A DNA stretch of 26,304 bases. Origin: JAHJTW01 sp964545545 (GTDB lineage: Bacteria > Krumholzibacteriota > Krumholzibacteriia > LZORAL124-64-63). Made by a program: the position numbers and the translations under genes. Shown here in pieces: positions 5,292 through 14,314 of this stretch (position 1 is the stretch's first letter; every line of letters begins with the position of its first letter). Location: the NCBI GenBank assembly GCA_964545545.1, contig CAZJGK010000043.1:1-26304 (forward strand), given 5' to 3'. Below the pieces are notes generated by a model. That model saw only the letters and a list, made by a program, of their open reading frames with translations, had not been told where the DNA came from and made no database searches.

Positions 5292-7520
5292 TCACGTCAA
5301 AGCGGTCAGGGCGGACTCCAACAAGGTTGCCGGACTGGCCGCGGAACCCGGGTAGGTCCTGGTGGCGGAGTTGAAGTCGACCTGGGACTTGCCCGTCAGT
5401 TGCCGCAGCACCCCTAACAGGCGTTTCTGCAGCCGGGACAGGGATTGAACATCCTCGGGCACCAGGACCAGCAGGATGTCGGCCGCCAGGGCAAAAACCA
5501 TATCGGATGAACGCAGGTGGCGGGTCAGCTCCCGGGCGAGACTTTCGGTATCGATGGTTCCGTCGGCCACGGAGCCTACCGGACGAAAAACCGCCAGGCC
5601 GAGGCACGTGTGATAGCGGTCACAGCGGTCCATTTCCCGTTCCAGGATGGGCAGGACCTGTTCCACGGACCCATGAACGGGCTGGCTGGATTTCGTGCTG
5701 GAAGCCGGTCTCAAAGAGGGGGTCAGGCGTTGTTGCCGCGCCACCGGCAACAAGGGCAAGAGCCGTCTCACGAAAAGAACATCCAGCTCTGAAAAACCGG
5801 CTGCATCCAGGGGCTGCAAACGCTCCTTGTCCCAAAGCAACAGTCCGGGAAATGGCCGCTCGGGTCCCAAGGGGACCGCCAGCACGGCGCGTTTGATCGT
5901 CCCCGAGTGATCCTCCGAGGTCAAAACGGTGCTGTTCCAGCCACGCCGCCCTGTCTGACGCAGGAGTTCCACCCCGGCCCTGGCAATGTCCGGCGAAACC
6001 AAGCTTCCCTCCTCCTTGGCCTCGGCTGGGGGACCTTCCAGGAGGACGGCCTGGCGCGCTCCGGTCAAGCGTTTGGCCGCCACCAGGACCCGTTGCTCCG
6101 ACAGGCCTCCTTCCTCCATCAGCACAAGATCAGACAAGGTTGCGGCCAGGGTTGTCAGCCGGTCGATCTGGTCCGCAGCCTGGGCACGGTCCAGTATGTC
6201 TTCCAGATGTCTGCCGACCAGCATCAGGATGTCGCCGCTGATGGAACGAAAATGGTGTGCGCGACCCGGCACGGTGAACTCCACGGAAAACAGGGCCCGC
6301 ACGGGATCAGTCCCCACCGGCAGGTGGAACACGGTTTCTTCCCGCAGGTCATCTGCGGGATCGCGGTCCAATAAATCTCCGGGCCTCAACACGATCGCCT
6401 TGCCCGAGGAAAGGGCTTCGGCCTTGATGGAGTCGGGAGGCGATTCGTAATGGGATCCCTGGGGCGTAGCCGTAAAAAGATCCCCATCTGCAGTCAGGAC
6501 CGAAAGGGAAGCCCGGCTGGCGCCGGCCACCTCGGCCAGATCGCCGGCCCAGGCGGTGAGTGTCGCCGCCAGCGCTTCAGGATTTCTCTTTTCCCGCAGC
6601 AGGCCTTCTTCCATGACGCGAAACAGTTCTCCGTCCCGGACTCTCTGAATGCGCAGGAAGCGATCCAGAATGAGGCCGAAGCGATGGCTGAGACTTTCGA
6701 CAACCTTCAGCGCGTCGGGATTCAAATCACCGGTGTCCGGTTGGGCCGAAAGGTTGATCACCCCCAGGAGTTTGCCGTCCCAGACCAGCGGGGCGCAGAT
6801 GGCCGACCCGTTGCCTGAACGATCCCTTCTGGCTCCGGGGTGCTTGTTCGAGGTGATCAGTTCCGCTTTTCTGCTCAGCGCCACCTTACCTGCAATTCCC
6901 TCGCCCATGCGCACACGCGTACGCAGCATGGTCTGCTGGCTGAGACCCTCGGCAAACGCCACATAGAGTTCCTCGGTGGCATTATCCAGGAGCATGATGG
7001 ACCCGCTGTCCGAGCCCGTGGCCCGGATGGCCAACCCCAGCAACCAGCGCAGCAGTCCTTCCCGGTCGAGGGCCTCCTCGATGCGGCTGAGCGTGCGGTG
7101 AATGGCCGCAGACTCCACCTCCAGATCCTCATGGTCAGTGAGCGGCAGGCGTTGGGTCACGTTGATGCGAGACCCCTGAGTGGGGTTCTCCAGAGTGCGG
7201 GTGAATTCCCGCGTGGTCATCGGTTCAAGACCGACGGCAGGGGCGAGATCCACGAAGGGGGCGACATTTTCGCTGAGGGCCGGATAAATCAGGTACTGGG
7301 CCTGCCCCGAAGGTATGTCCTCCAGATCGCGGACCACGGGTATGCCCATCACTTCAGCCAGTCCCCCGCCCAGGCTGTTGCCATCAGGATCAACCACGGC
7401 AACCACGCGAGCATCAGACCGGGAAGTCAACCCGGCCAGCAAGGGAAGTTCCTCTTCCCCGGGGCTCACCATGACCACCGACCACCTGATGATATCCGCC
7501 AAAACACACCCCTGATTCAA
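5292..7520 (-). CDS. GAF-domain sensor-like protein with degenerate GGDEF domain
   Basis: This 742-residue protein has no transmembrane segment. Residues 14-90 look like a degenerate Rossmann domain: SVVMVSPG in place of a glycine-rich loop, then VVAVVDPDGNSLGGGLAEVMGIPVV. The pattern recalls GAF proteins that carry an oxidoreductase-like N-terminus. Residues 150-290 are a clear GAF domain (MGEGIAGKVA; ICAPLVWDGKLLGVINL). About 310-460 and 470-610 look like further, weaker GAF-like domains. About 630-742 has the outline of a GGDEF domain, but the signature is AADIL (679-683), so it should not make cyclic di-GMP. The function is unknown; ligand sensing is an inference. The first in-frame start is TTG at 7518-7520. 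TTG at 7500-7502 with an upstream GGGG, or GTG at codon 15, are alternatives. Confidence 0.75.
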   Translation of the reverse strand: MNQGCVLADIIRWSVVMVSPGEEELPLLAGLTSRSDARVVAVVDPDGNSLGGGLAEVMGIPVVRDLEDIPSGQAQYLIYPALSENVAPFVDLAPAVGLEPMTTREFTRTLENPTQGSRINVTQRLPLTDHEDLEVESAAIHRTLSRIEEALDREGLLRWLLGLAIRATGSDSGSIMLLDNATEELYVAFAEGLSQQTMLRTRVRMGEGIAGKVALSRKAELITSNKHPGARRDRSGNGSAICAPLVWDGKLLGVINLSAQPDTGDLNPDALKVVESLSHRFGLILDRFLRIQRVRDGELFRVMEEGLLREKRNPEALAATLTAWAGDLAEVAGASRASLSVLTADGDLFTATPQGSHYESPPDSIKAEALSSGKAIVLRPGDLLDRDPADDLREETVFHLPVGTDPVRALFSVEFTVPGRAHHFRSISGDILMLVGRHLEDILDRAQAADQIDRLTTLAATLSDLVLMEEGGLSEQRVLVAAKRLTGARQAVLLEGPPAEAKEEGSLVSPDIARAGVELLRQTGRRGWNSTVLTSEDHSGTIKRAVLAVPLGPERPFPGLLLWDKERLQPLDAAGFSELDVLFVRRLLPLLPVARQQRLTPSLRPASSTKSSQPVHGSVEQVLPILEREMDRCDRYHTCLGLAVFRPVGSVADGTIDTESLARELTRHLRSSDMVFALAADILLVLVPEDVQSLSRLQKRLLGVLRQLTGKSQVDFNSATRTYPGSAASPATLLESALTALT

Positions 7521-7540
7521 GGCAGCATCTGTTCCAGAAA

Positions 7541-7569
7541 TTTATACACGACCAAAGGCGATCTACCAC
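7541..7569 (-). promoter_or_regulatory. Candidate promoter of the GAF gene
   Basis: A good -10 box TATAAA (7541-7546) has GTGGTA (7564-7569, 3 of 6 matches) 17 bases upstream. The transcript would start only about 14 bases before the TTG start. A tandem 12-base repeat overlaps the -35 side. Confidence 0.4.
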
Positions 7570-7582
7570 CCGATTTACCACC
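7559..7582 (-). repeat. Tandem 12-base direct repeat in the mutS-GAF intergenic region
   Basis: On the minus strand two adjacent copies read GGTGGTAAATCG and GGTGGTAGATCG, 11 of 12 bases alike. They cover the -35 region of the candidate promoter at 7541-7569. Placement suggests a protein-binding operator, but nothing in the window identifies a regulator. Confidence 0.5.
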
Positions 7583-7638
7583 CTAAGACAATCGGCACGA
7601 GTGTGGGGGGAATTTAACAAAATCCGCAGGGGACAAAT

Positions 7639-10323
7639 TCAATCACCCAATTGGCGCTTGATCTTCATCAACATCATGAAAGCATCCAGAGGGCTGAGGG
7701 ACTCCAGATCCATTCTTCTCAGGGCTTCCAGGGCATCCCGTTCATCCGCCTCGAACAGGTTCAACTGGCCCTCGGGAACCGAAGAGGCGGGTGCTGGAGA
7801 ATGGTGAGAATCGGCAACCGGCCTACGCGAGGAATGATCCCGGGCATCGGAGCCGGTCAAGGAGGCCAGGATCGCCGTGGCGCGGTTCAGAACTCCTTCG
7901 GGTAGCCCGGCCAGGCGGGCCACGTGGATGCCGTAGCTCTTGTCGCTGCGGCCGGGCTTGACGGTGTGCATGAAAATAATACGTCCCTGCCACTCCTGAA
8001 CATCGAGACACAGATTGACCAGTCCGGGTAAGTCCTCCTCCAGGTCCGTCAACTCGTGATAGTGGGTGGCGAAAATGGAGCGCGGTCGGGGACCCTCCTG
8101 GTGGCCCAGGAATTCGGTGATGGCCCAGGCCAGGGAAAGTCCATCATATGTTGAGGTGCCACGGCCGACCTCATCCAGAATGACCAGACTGTGCCGGGTC
8201 ATGCTCTGCAGAATTCGGGCGGTTTCACTCATCTCCATGTAGAAGGTGGATTCCCCCCGTGCCAGGTTGTCGCTGGCGCCGACCCGCGTGAAGATCCGGT
8301 CCACGAGTCCGATGCGGGCCGAAGACGCGGGGACGAATGATCCGGCCTGGGCCATCAGGGTGATCAGGGCCACCTGGCGCAGGTAGGTGGATTTGCCCCC
8401 CATGTTGGGGCCGGTCAGCAACAGGATCTGGTTCCGCTGGCCATCGAGCAGGGTGTCGTTGGGAATAAAATCCTGCTCCAGGATCTGTTCGATGACGGGA
8501 TGGCGGCCCTTCTGGATCACCAGATCCAGGGAATCGTCAAGAACCGGCCGGCAATAATCATGTTGCCGCGCGAGGGTTGAATATCCCAGCATCAGGTCGA
8601 TTTGACCGGTAAGCCGGGCCGCCAGACTGATGTCGGGCAGCCGCTGTCCGACATCCGCGACAAGCTTTCCGAAAATCTCGGCTTCCCGGGAATTGATGGT
8701 GTCTTCGGCCGCCAGAATGGCGTTTTCGGTTTCCTTGAGCTGGGGCGTATGGAACCGGCAGGATCCCACGAGGGTTTGCTTCTGCTGGTAATCGTCGGGA
8801 ACCTTGTCCAGGTGCTTGTTGGTGACCTCGAAATAGTAACCGAAAACCTTGTTGAAGCCGACTTTCAGGGTCGCAATGCCCGTGGACCGCCGCTCGCTCT
8901 CCTGCAGCCGGGCCAAAAAACCCTTGCTGTCGGCAGCGACTTCCCGCGCCCGATCCAGTTCCCCATCAAGGCCCGCTTTGATGAAGCCCGGCTTCCGGAT
9001 ACCCGCCGGCGCGTCTTCGGCAAGGGTACCCAGGATGGCGGCGGCCGTATCCTCGAGCTCAGGAAGCTCGCTCAGCCACTGGCCGATGGGATGAGGGGCC
9101 GCGGTGGCAAGCAGGTTTACTGTGCCGGGATTCTTGTTTTTCAAGGCCATGAGCACATTCAGGGCCGCTCCCAGCTGGCGCAGCCCGGCAGGCCCGATCT
9201 TTCCGGCAGCGGCAAGAGCGCCGAGCCTTTCCACGTCACCCAGGCCGTGCAAGGCATTCCCCAGGCCGGCAAAAGCCTCGTGGTTCTCGAGAACTCCCGC
9301 TATACCCGCGTGCCAGAGGGCCAACTCGGCGAGGTCGGTTCCCGGCTTGGCCAGCCGCATTTCCAACTGGCGGCGGCCCATGGGGGTCACCGTGCGATCA
9401 AGGTGATGGATCAGCGTCCCCGGCCCTTTTTCGCCCCGAAAGGTTTGCAGGACCTCCAGGTTGCGCAGAGTTTCCTCATCCAGCACCAGCCCCTCCCCCT
9501 GCGGGCTGTAGGTCAGCCCCAGCACCTGGGCGGGTTTCTTCAGAATCAGGGAAGAAAGGTACCTCAGCAGCGCGCCGGCGGCGGCCACGGCGGACTCCTT
9601 GCCCTTGCCGGCAAGTCCGAAAGGGGCAAGGTTCGCCACCTGGAAATGTTCCAGCAGGGTCCGCCGCGCGAATTCCGGATGATACCAGGCGCTGTTGACC
9701 CGATTGAAGACGACCGGGGCCAGGCTCCGCTCCCAGGCCCGGATCTGGGCGCCAGCGGTACTCTCGCTGACAACGACTTCGCGGACCACATAGCGTTGGA
9801 CAATATCCTCGAGAACGGCCATCTCCTGACCACACCGGAAATCCCCGGTGGAGGCGTCCACAATGGCCCATCCGGCCGGACCCTTGTCTGCGGGTGACCA
9901 GGCCAGGCAATAACGCCCGGACGCGGATGAAATAAGCTGGGACCCGGTTGCCGTACCCGGGCTGAGGATTTCCACCACTTCCCGTTTCACCAGGCCCTTG
10001 GCCGTGGCGGGATCCTCAACCTGTTCGCAGATGGCCACCGTCAAGCCGGCTTCAAGCAACCGGCCCAGGTAGGTGTCGAGGGCATGATAGGGCACCCCGG
10101 CCAGGGGAACCGGATCGCTGCTTTTGGCGTCGCGGCTCGTGAGGGTGATTCCGGTGATAGCGGAAAACCGGCGGGCATCTTCAAAAAATGTTTCGTAGAA
10201 ATCGCCCATGCGAAACAAGAGCAACATGCCGGGATGCTGGGCCTTGAGATCGAGATATTGCACGAGCATCGGGGTTCTGCCCCGTCCCTCGTGTTCAGCG
10301 TGTTTTTTCGGTGTCGATGTCAT
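7639..10323 (-). CDS. mutS: DNA mismatch repair protein MutS
   Basis: MutS binds mispaired or looped-out bases and recruits MutL. The 894-residue product is full length for MutS1. FRMGDFYETF holds the mismatch-wedging Phe42-x-Glu44. The connector and lever domains follow. The ATPase has Walker A GPNMGGKST (near residue 637), the STFYMEM segment, Walker B LVILDEVGRGTSTYDG, and FATHYHEL. The C-terminus LSPLDAFMMLMKIKRQL matches the helix-turn-helix end of the family. The ATG start lies 12 bases past the stop of the SPOR gene, so the two are probably co-transcribed. mutL follows two genes on, separated by the GAF gene. Confidence 0.98.
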   Translation of the reverse strand: MTSTPKKHAEHEGRGRTPMLVQYLDLKAQHPGMLLLFRMGDFYETFFEDARRFSAITGITLTSRDAKSSDPVPLAGVPYHALDTYLGRLLEAGLTVAICEQVEDPATAKGLVKREVVEILSPGTATGSQLISSASGRYCLAWSPADKGPAGWAIVDASTGDFRCGQEMAVLEDIVQRYVVREVVVSESTAGAQIRAWERSLAPVVFNRVNSAWYHPEFARRTLLEHFQVANLAPFGLAGKGKESAVAAAGALLRYLSSLILKKPAQVLGLTYSPQGEGLVLDEETLRNLEVLQTFRGEKGPGTLIHHLDRTVTPMGRRQLEMRLAKPGTDLAELALWHAGIAGVLENHEAFAGLGNALHGLGDVERLGALAAAGKIGPAGLRQLGAALNVLMALKNKNPGTVNLLATAAPHPIGQWLSELPELEDTAAAILGTLAEDAPAGIRKPGFIKAGLDGELDRAREVAADSKGFLARLQESERRSTGIATLKVGFNKVFGYYFEVTNKHLDKVPDDYQQKQTLVGSCRFHTPQLKETENAILAAEDTINSREAEIFGKLVADVGQRLPDISLAARLTGQIDLMLGYSTLARQHDYCRPVLDDSLDLVIQKGRHPVIEQILEQDFIPNDTLLDGQRNQILLLTGPNMGGKSTYLRQVALITLMAQAGSFVPASSARIGLVDRIFTRVGASDNLARGESTFYMEMSETARILQSMTRHSLVILDEVGRGTSTYDGLSLAWAITEFLGHQEGPRPRSIFATHYHELTDLEEDLPGLVNLCLDVQEWQGRIIFMHTVKPGRSDKSYGIHVARLAGLPEGVLNRATAILASLTGSDARDHSSRRPVADSHHSPAPASSVPEGQLNLFEADERDALEALRRMDLESLSPLDAFMMLMKIKRQLGD

Positions 10324-10335
10324 TGATTAAGTGGA

Positions 10336-11394
10336 TCAGCCTCCCGATGGAGCTTCGGGACCGGAATCCTGCGTATCCTTGACGATGACTTCAAGGCCGA
10401 AGCGATCGTGGAGATCACGGGCGGCGGCCCGGGCATCCTCGGGATTGTTGTAGGCGCCGCAACGGACACGATACAGGGTTTGCCCGGCGGCATCCGGGGC
10501 GGACTCGATGTGCAGGTTGGGAATATCCCGCGTATGTTTTCCCACCAAACCAAGGGCCAGGGACCGATCATGAAACGCCCCGAGCTGGAGACAGAACCGG
10601 GCGCGAGGTGGCGCCGGCGGAGCCACGGAGACCGAATCCGCGGCCGTGGGCAGAACCATGCCCGGCCTGGAGTCAAGCCAGGACAGGCCGTTCTGATACA
10701 GCCCTCTCAGGGAATCGGCCGCGGCGTCGCGCCCCAGAACCTGCAGGGCCCGGCAGGTCCCGCCGTCGATCATGGAACGGTACGCACCTCCCCCGGCTTG
10801 GGCCGCGTTTTGAAAGTACCTGAGCGCCAATTGGGGGTAACCCTGCTCCAGGCTGATGTCACCGAGATAGTAGCGCGCCAGGGGAAAGGCCTCGTCGCCG
10901 GGTTTGACAGAAGCCAGCATTTCCCGGGCCCGTTGCATCAAGCCCAGTCCCCGGCAGGACAAACCGGCCCGCAAAAACACCTGACCGGGAATCCCGGATT
11001 CATCGCTCTGGGTCCAGGGCTTCAGCTCCTGCAGGGCCAAACCGAATTCCTCCTGGGCGAAGGCGAGGTCCGCTGATTCAAGCGCCCAGCGGATTTTCCA
11101 GCCGTCCCGATGGGCGCCCGCCTTCTCCAGGGTCTGCAACAGCACCGAGGCCTGCTCGGGAACCGGAGTCAGCAACAGGTTAAGCAGCTGCTGGCTGGAA
11201 CTCGTTTGGCCGGTCCCGCTGGCACCGACAAGATCACGGGCCAGGGAATAGTGGCCGGCAGCAAAATCACCAAGCAACTCGGGGCTGACCGCCAGCACAG
11301 GTGCCGCCCGGCCCAGGAAAAGAACCAGACCCAGACCCAACAGCGCCACGAGTGCCCCGCGCCAGGGTCGTTTCCATTGTCCGGCCGCAATCAT
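10336..11394 (-). CDS. SPOR-domain protein with signal peptide and TPR-like middle
   Basis: The start is ATG at 11394, overlapping the lapB stop as ATGA and preceded by GGAGG at good spacing; a longer upstream reading would intrude 67 bases into lapB. The 352-residue product begins with a signal peptide or anchor (ALVALLGLGLVLFLGRAAPV). About 200 residues of alpha-helical, TPR-like sequence follow (for example PLARYYLGDISLEQGYPQLA), then a proline-rich linker. Residues 266-341 form a SPOR domain (FCLQLGAF; LYRVRCGAYNNPEDARAAA). SPOR domains bind denuded glycan strands of peptidoglycan, often at the division septum. An envelope or division role is likely, with the exact job unknown. Confidence 0.85.
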   Translation of the reverse strand: MIAAGQWKRPWRGALVALLGLGLVLFLGRAAPVLAVSPELLGDFAAGHYSLARDLVGASGTGQTSSSQQLLNLLLTPVPEQASVLLQTLEKAGAHRDGWKIRWALESADLAFAQEEFGLALQELKPWTQSDESGIPGQVFLRAGLSCRGLGLMQRAREMLASVKPGDEAFPLARYYLGDISLEQGYPQLALRYFQNAAQAGGGAYRSMIDGGTCRALQVLGRDAAADSLRGLYQNGLSWLDSRPGMVLPTAADSVSVAPPAPPRARFCLQLGAFHDRSLALGLVGKHTRDIPNLHIESAPDAAGQTLYRVRCGAYNNPEDARAAARDLHDRFGLEVIVKDTQDSGPEAPSGG

Positions 11395-12587
11395 GAGGCA
11401 ACCTCCGGTGAGTCTGAACCGATGGTGAACGTTCCGCAGGTGAAGCAATCCGGGCAAAACCAGCCCAGGCGTTCATGTGCCGAGCCGCAGGCGGGACATT
11501 TCCAGACAGTATTGGTCAACGGGAGATGCAATGCGGACCACACCTCCTGCAGGTTCTTGTCCTGCCCGGCACGGATCAGGACGGTGAGGAACCCGCCGGT
11601 GGTGTCCGGCGTCAGATCCTTTCGGCCCTTTTGGGCAACCAGCAAGCGCACGGCTTTATCCCGTTGACCGGTCTTTTCATAAAGGAGAGCCAACTCGATA
11701 ACCAGTGATATGGGGCTGCTTGAATCCTGGCAGAATCGTTCCAGCATGGGGATCGAGCGCTCGAATTGGCCCTGTGCCAGCAAGGTCGGACGCAGGAAGG
11801 CATGGAAGGCGGTCAGGGCGGTCGGGTAACCCTGAAGTCCGGCTACGGCCGTATCCATGGCTTTGGCTATCGCCCCCTGCCCGGCCTGAACAGCAGCCTT
11901 GTCCAGCGGGGTGAAGGCCGCCGCGGAACTGTCGGCGCCAACGTCCTTGAGCAGCGCAACCGCCTGGGAATATCGCTGGTCAAGGGCGGCGGCGAAGGCA
12001 CGGTCCAGCTGGAAATATCCCTGTGCCTCGGCAAACGCAGTCCTCTCCGGGGCCGCCACATGTTTCCCGGCGTGCTGCAACGCCTGTACGGCCTCCAGGA
12101 ATTCGCCCTGTTGGACCCATTGCTGAAAACGGGCCCACCAGTACCGCGGCATCCTGCTGGCCCGGCGGATCAGGGTGTCCAGGACCAGACCTGCGGCCTG
12201 GGGATCTTCAAGGGCCAGGAGATCCTCGGTCAGGGCAAGCCCGATCTGGACCTGCAAGGACGCGCGTAATCCCGGTCTGGCCATCAGGCTGCGATGCAGC
12301 ACGGCGGCCCTGCGGGGATCACCCTGGGCACGCAGCAGATTGCCCAGTTGCAGGTAGGGTTCAACGGCCCCGGGATCGGCAGTGATCAATTCCCGCAGCA
12401 ACTCTTCAGCCCGGGACAAGGCGCCGGCCGCCCAGGCTTCCAGGGCTTCCAGATATAAATCTCGCAGGATTGGCGGTTGCTGACGTCCCAGGGCGCGATA
12501 CAACAAAAGGCCCACGGCACCCAGCAGCAGGATTCCACCCAGGATCACTCCGACCTCAGGCATGGCCGGACTCGGTACGGTTGTCAT
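11391..12587 (-). CDS. lapB: LapB/YciM-like TPR protein with rubredoxin-type zinc site
   Basis: In E. coli, LapB is an inner-membrane TPR protein that works with FtsH to control LpxC and so LPS synthesis. The 398-residue product has the same build: an N-terminal membrane helix (VGVILGGILLLGAVGLLLY), then repeated TPR-like helices (LYLEALEAWAAGALSRAEELL; YLQLGNLLRAQGDPRRAA), and a C-terminal CPACG...WFCPDC rubredoxin-like metal site. E. coli LapB is 389 residues long. The ATG at 12585-12587 is chosen because it follows GCAGG and allows the membrane helix; ATG at 12563 is possible. It overlaps lapA by 32 bases, supporting the assignment through the lapA-lapB pairing. Confidence 0.88.
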   Translation of the reverse strand: MTTVPSPAMPEVGVILGGILLLGAVGLLLYRALGRQQPPILRDLYLEALEAWAAGALSRAEELLRELITADPGAVEPYLQLGNLLRAQGDPRRAAVLHRSLMARPGLRASLQVQIGLALTEDLLALEDPQAAGLVLDTLIRRASRMPRYWWARFQQWVQQGEFLEAVQALQHAGKHVAAPERTAFAEAQGYFQLDRAFAAALDQRYSQAVALLKDVGADSSAAAFTPLDKAAVQAGQGAIAKAMDTAVAGLQGYPTALTAFHAFLRPTLLAQGQFERSIPMLERFCQDSSSPISLVIELALLYEKTGQRDKAVRLLVAQKGRKDLTPDTTGGFLTVLIRAGQDKNLQEVWSALHLPLTNTVWKCPACGSAHERLGWFCPDCFTCGTFTIGSDSPEVAS

Positions 12588-12903
12588 CGTCGCCTGCAGT
12601 GTTCCGGTCGTCGCTCCGTAAAGGGAGGGTCCGCAATTCGGCGATTTCTTTTTCCTGGCCACGCATGACCTTTTGCAGACGCCTCAGCTGGCTCCGCAGA
12701 CGGAATTCCCGGAACATCGCCATGATGAAGCTGGCCAAAAACCCAACCAGACAACTGGCCAGGACCACCCAATAGATGGATATGCCGAGGAACGACTGCC
12801 CGAAAAAATTCAAATCGACGGTTTGGCCGCTGTTGACGATGAAGAAGTAGGCCAGGAAAAACAGCAACAGCAAAAACAGGAAACCCTTGACGAACCACAT
12901 CAT
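12556..12903 (-). CDS. lapA: LapA-like membrane protein (DUF1049)
   Basis: This 115-residue protein has two membrane helices (VKGFLFLLLLFFLAYFFIVN and ISIYWVVLASCLVGFLASFI) around the segment SGQTVDLNFFG. A basic amphipathic cytoplasmic helix (FREFRLRSQLRRLQKVMRGQ) and a polar tail follow. NxxxVxLNFFG between two helices is the pattern of DUF1049/LapA, which in E. coli is co-transcribed with lapB and helps its function. GAGGTG precedes two adjacent ATG codons, and the second (12900) has the better spacing. It lies 31 bases past the miaB stop, in the same transcription unit. Confidence 0.85.
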   Translation of the reverse strand: MMWFVKGFLFLLLLFFLAYFFIVNSGQTVDLNFFGQSFLGISIYWVVLASCLVGFLASFIMAMFREFRLRSQLRRLQKVMRGQEKEIAELRTLPLRSDDRNTAGDDDNRTESGHA

Positions 12904-12934
12904 TTTTCACCTCGCATGGCACCCCGTGACAGGG

Positions 12935-14314
12935 CTACTTCAGGACAGTACCAAAAAAAGTCGTGTTTCGGGACCCGGTAATGGCGACCCTTACCCGGGC
13001 GTTCTCGCTAAGATCAGAGTCTACCACAATGACCTTGCGATTGTTGCCGGTGCGAATCTGCCAGGCGCCGGCCGGCCTGCGCGCTGGTCTTTCGACCACG
13101 CCCGTCCAGATTTCTCCGACACAGCCGGCCGCCACCTGCGACCAGACCTCTTCTTGAACCGACATCAACCTGGCCAGACGGTCTTTCTTTTCGTGCAAGG
13201 CGACATCGTCGTCAAGCCGGGCCGACGGCACACCCGGACGTTCCGAATACTTGAAGGTAAAGATCTGATCATACCTTACCGCGCGCACCAGCTCCAGGGT
13301 AGCGCAAAAATCCTCTTCACTCTCACCAGGAAAACCAACGATGAAATCCGAAGAAAAGGTTACCCCTGGAATCACGCGGCGGGCATGGGCCACCATGTCC
13401 AGATATTGCCGGCGGGAATAAAAGCGCTTCATGCGGCGCAACACCTTGTCGCTGCCGCTCTGGACAGGAACATGCAGCCAGGGGCAGACCTTGTCCAGCC
13501 TGCCGATGGTGTCCATGAGGTGCGGATGCATGTCGCAGGGGTGTCCGGTCAAGAAACGGATGCGCTCCAGGCCGGTCACCTGGGCCACCTGCTCGAGCAG
13601 AGCGGCGAAGTCGAGTTCGGCCCATTTGTAGGCGGTGACATTCTGGCCCAGGAGGGTCACCTCCTTGCCGCCGATGGCCACGATGCGCTCGATCTCCTCC
13701 AGGATGACAGCCGGGTCCTTCTCCCTTTGCGGTCCTCTGGTCGCCGGGACGATGCAATAGGTACACTTGTAATCGCAACCCTTGTGGATGGTCACCAGAT
13801 GACTGTTGTTCACGGGGTAGAGTTCAGGCGGGGCGACAAGTTGAACGTCGTCACGGTGCCCCGTGGACACCGCTGCAGGATGCAAGCGGGAGTCGGCGAC
13901 AAAAGGCGCCAGGAGTTCCGGCAAAAATTCGTACTGGTCAACGCCCACCACGAGATCGACACGGTGAGAACCCTGGGTCAAGGCCGGGCCCAGTCGTTCG
14001 GCCATGCACCCGCAAACCCCGATCACGGGTTGGGGCACGCCCGATTTTTTTCGGCTCTGCCTGATTTCCCCGATGCGGCTCAGGATTTTTTGCTCGGCAT
14101 GATCCCTCACGCTGCAGGTGTTCAGGAGGATGACCTGAGCCAGACGGGCTTCGGGCACCTGTTGAAAACCGGCCTTGGCCAGCATGCCGGCGATGGCCTG
14201 ACTGTCGTAGGTGTTCATCTGACAGCCGTAGGTTTCGATGTGGAAAAGCACACCCGGTCCCAGGGTCCCGGGATCAGGCGGCAGGGCGGAGATATTGGCC
14301 TGAAAATCAGCCAC
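12935..14314 (-). CDS. miaB: tRNA-2-methylthio-N6-dimethylallyladenosine synthase MiaB
   Basis: MiaB adds a methylthio group to C2 of the isopentenylated A37 made by MiaA. The 459-residue product has the UPF0004 domain with Cys31 (ETYGCQMNTYDS), Cys67 (NTCSVR) and Cys103 (CGCMAE), which hold one iron-sulfur cluster. The radical SAM motif CDYKCTYC (180-187), followed by IVPATRG, holds the other. A TRAM-like domain ends the protein. The start is GTG at 14312-14314, with GGAGG six bases upstream. This overlaps the mtaB stop by 8 bases; a longer upstream reading without the family N-terminus was discarded. MiaA is encoded about 10 kb downstream in the window. Confidence 0.96.
   Translation of the reverse strand: MADFQANISALPPDPGTLGPGVLFHIETYGCQMNTYDSQAIAGMLAKAGFQQVPEARLAQVILLNTCSVRDHAEQKILSRIGEIRQSRKKSGVPQPVIGVCGCMAERLGPALTQGSHRVDLVVGVDQYEFLPELLAPFVADSRLHPAAVSTGHRDDVQLVAPPELYPVNNSHLVTIHKGCDYKCTYCIVPATRGPQREKDPAVILEEIERIVAIGGKEVTLLGQNVTAYKWAELDFAALLEQVAQVTGLERIRFLTGHPCDMHPHLMDTIGRLDKVCPWLHVPVQSGSDKVLRRMKRFYSRRQYLDMVAHARRVIPGVTFSSDFIVGFPGESEEDFCATLELVRAVRYDQIFTFKYSERPGVPSARLDDDVALHEKKDRLARLMSVQEEVWSQVAAGCVGEIWTGVVERPARRPAGAWQIRTGNNRKVIVVDSDLSENARVRVAITGSRNTTFFGTVLK

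Noticed and set aside
8602..9897. A 431-codon open frame on the plus strand
   Set aside because: Antisense to mutS with no recognisable domain.
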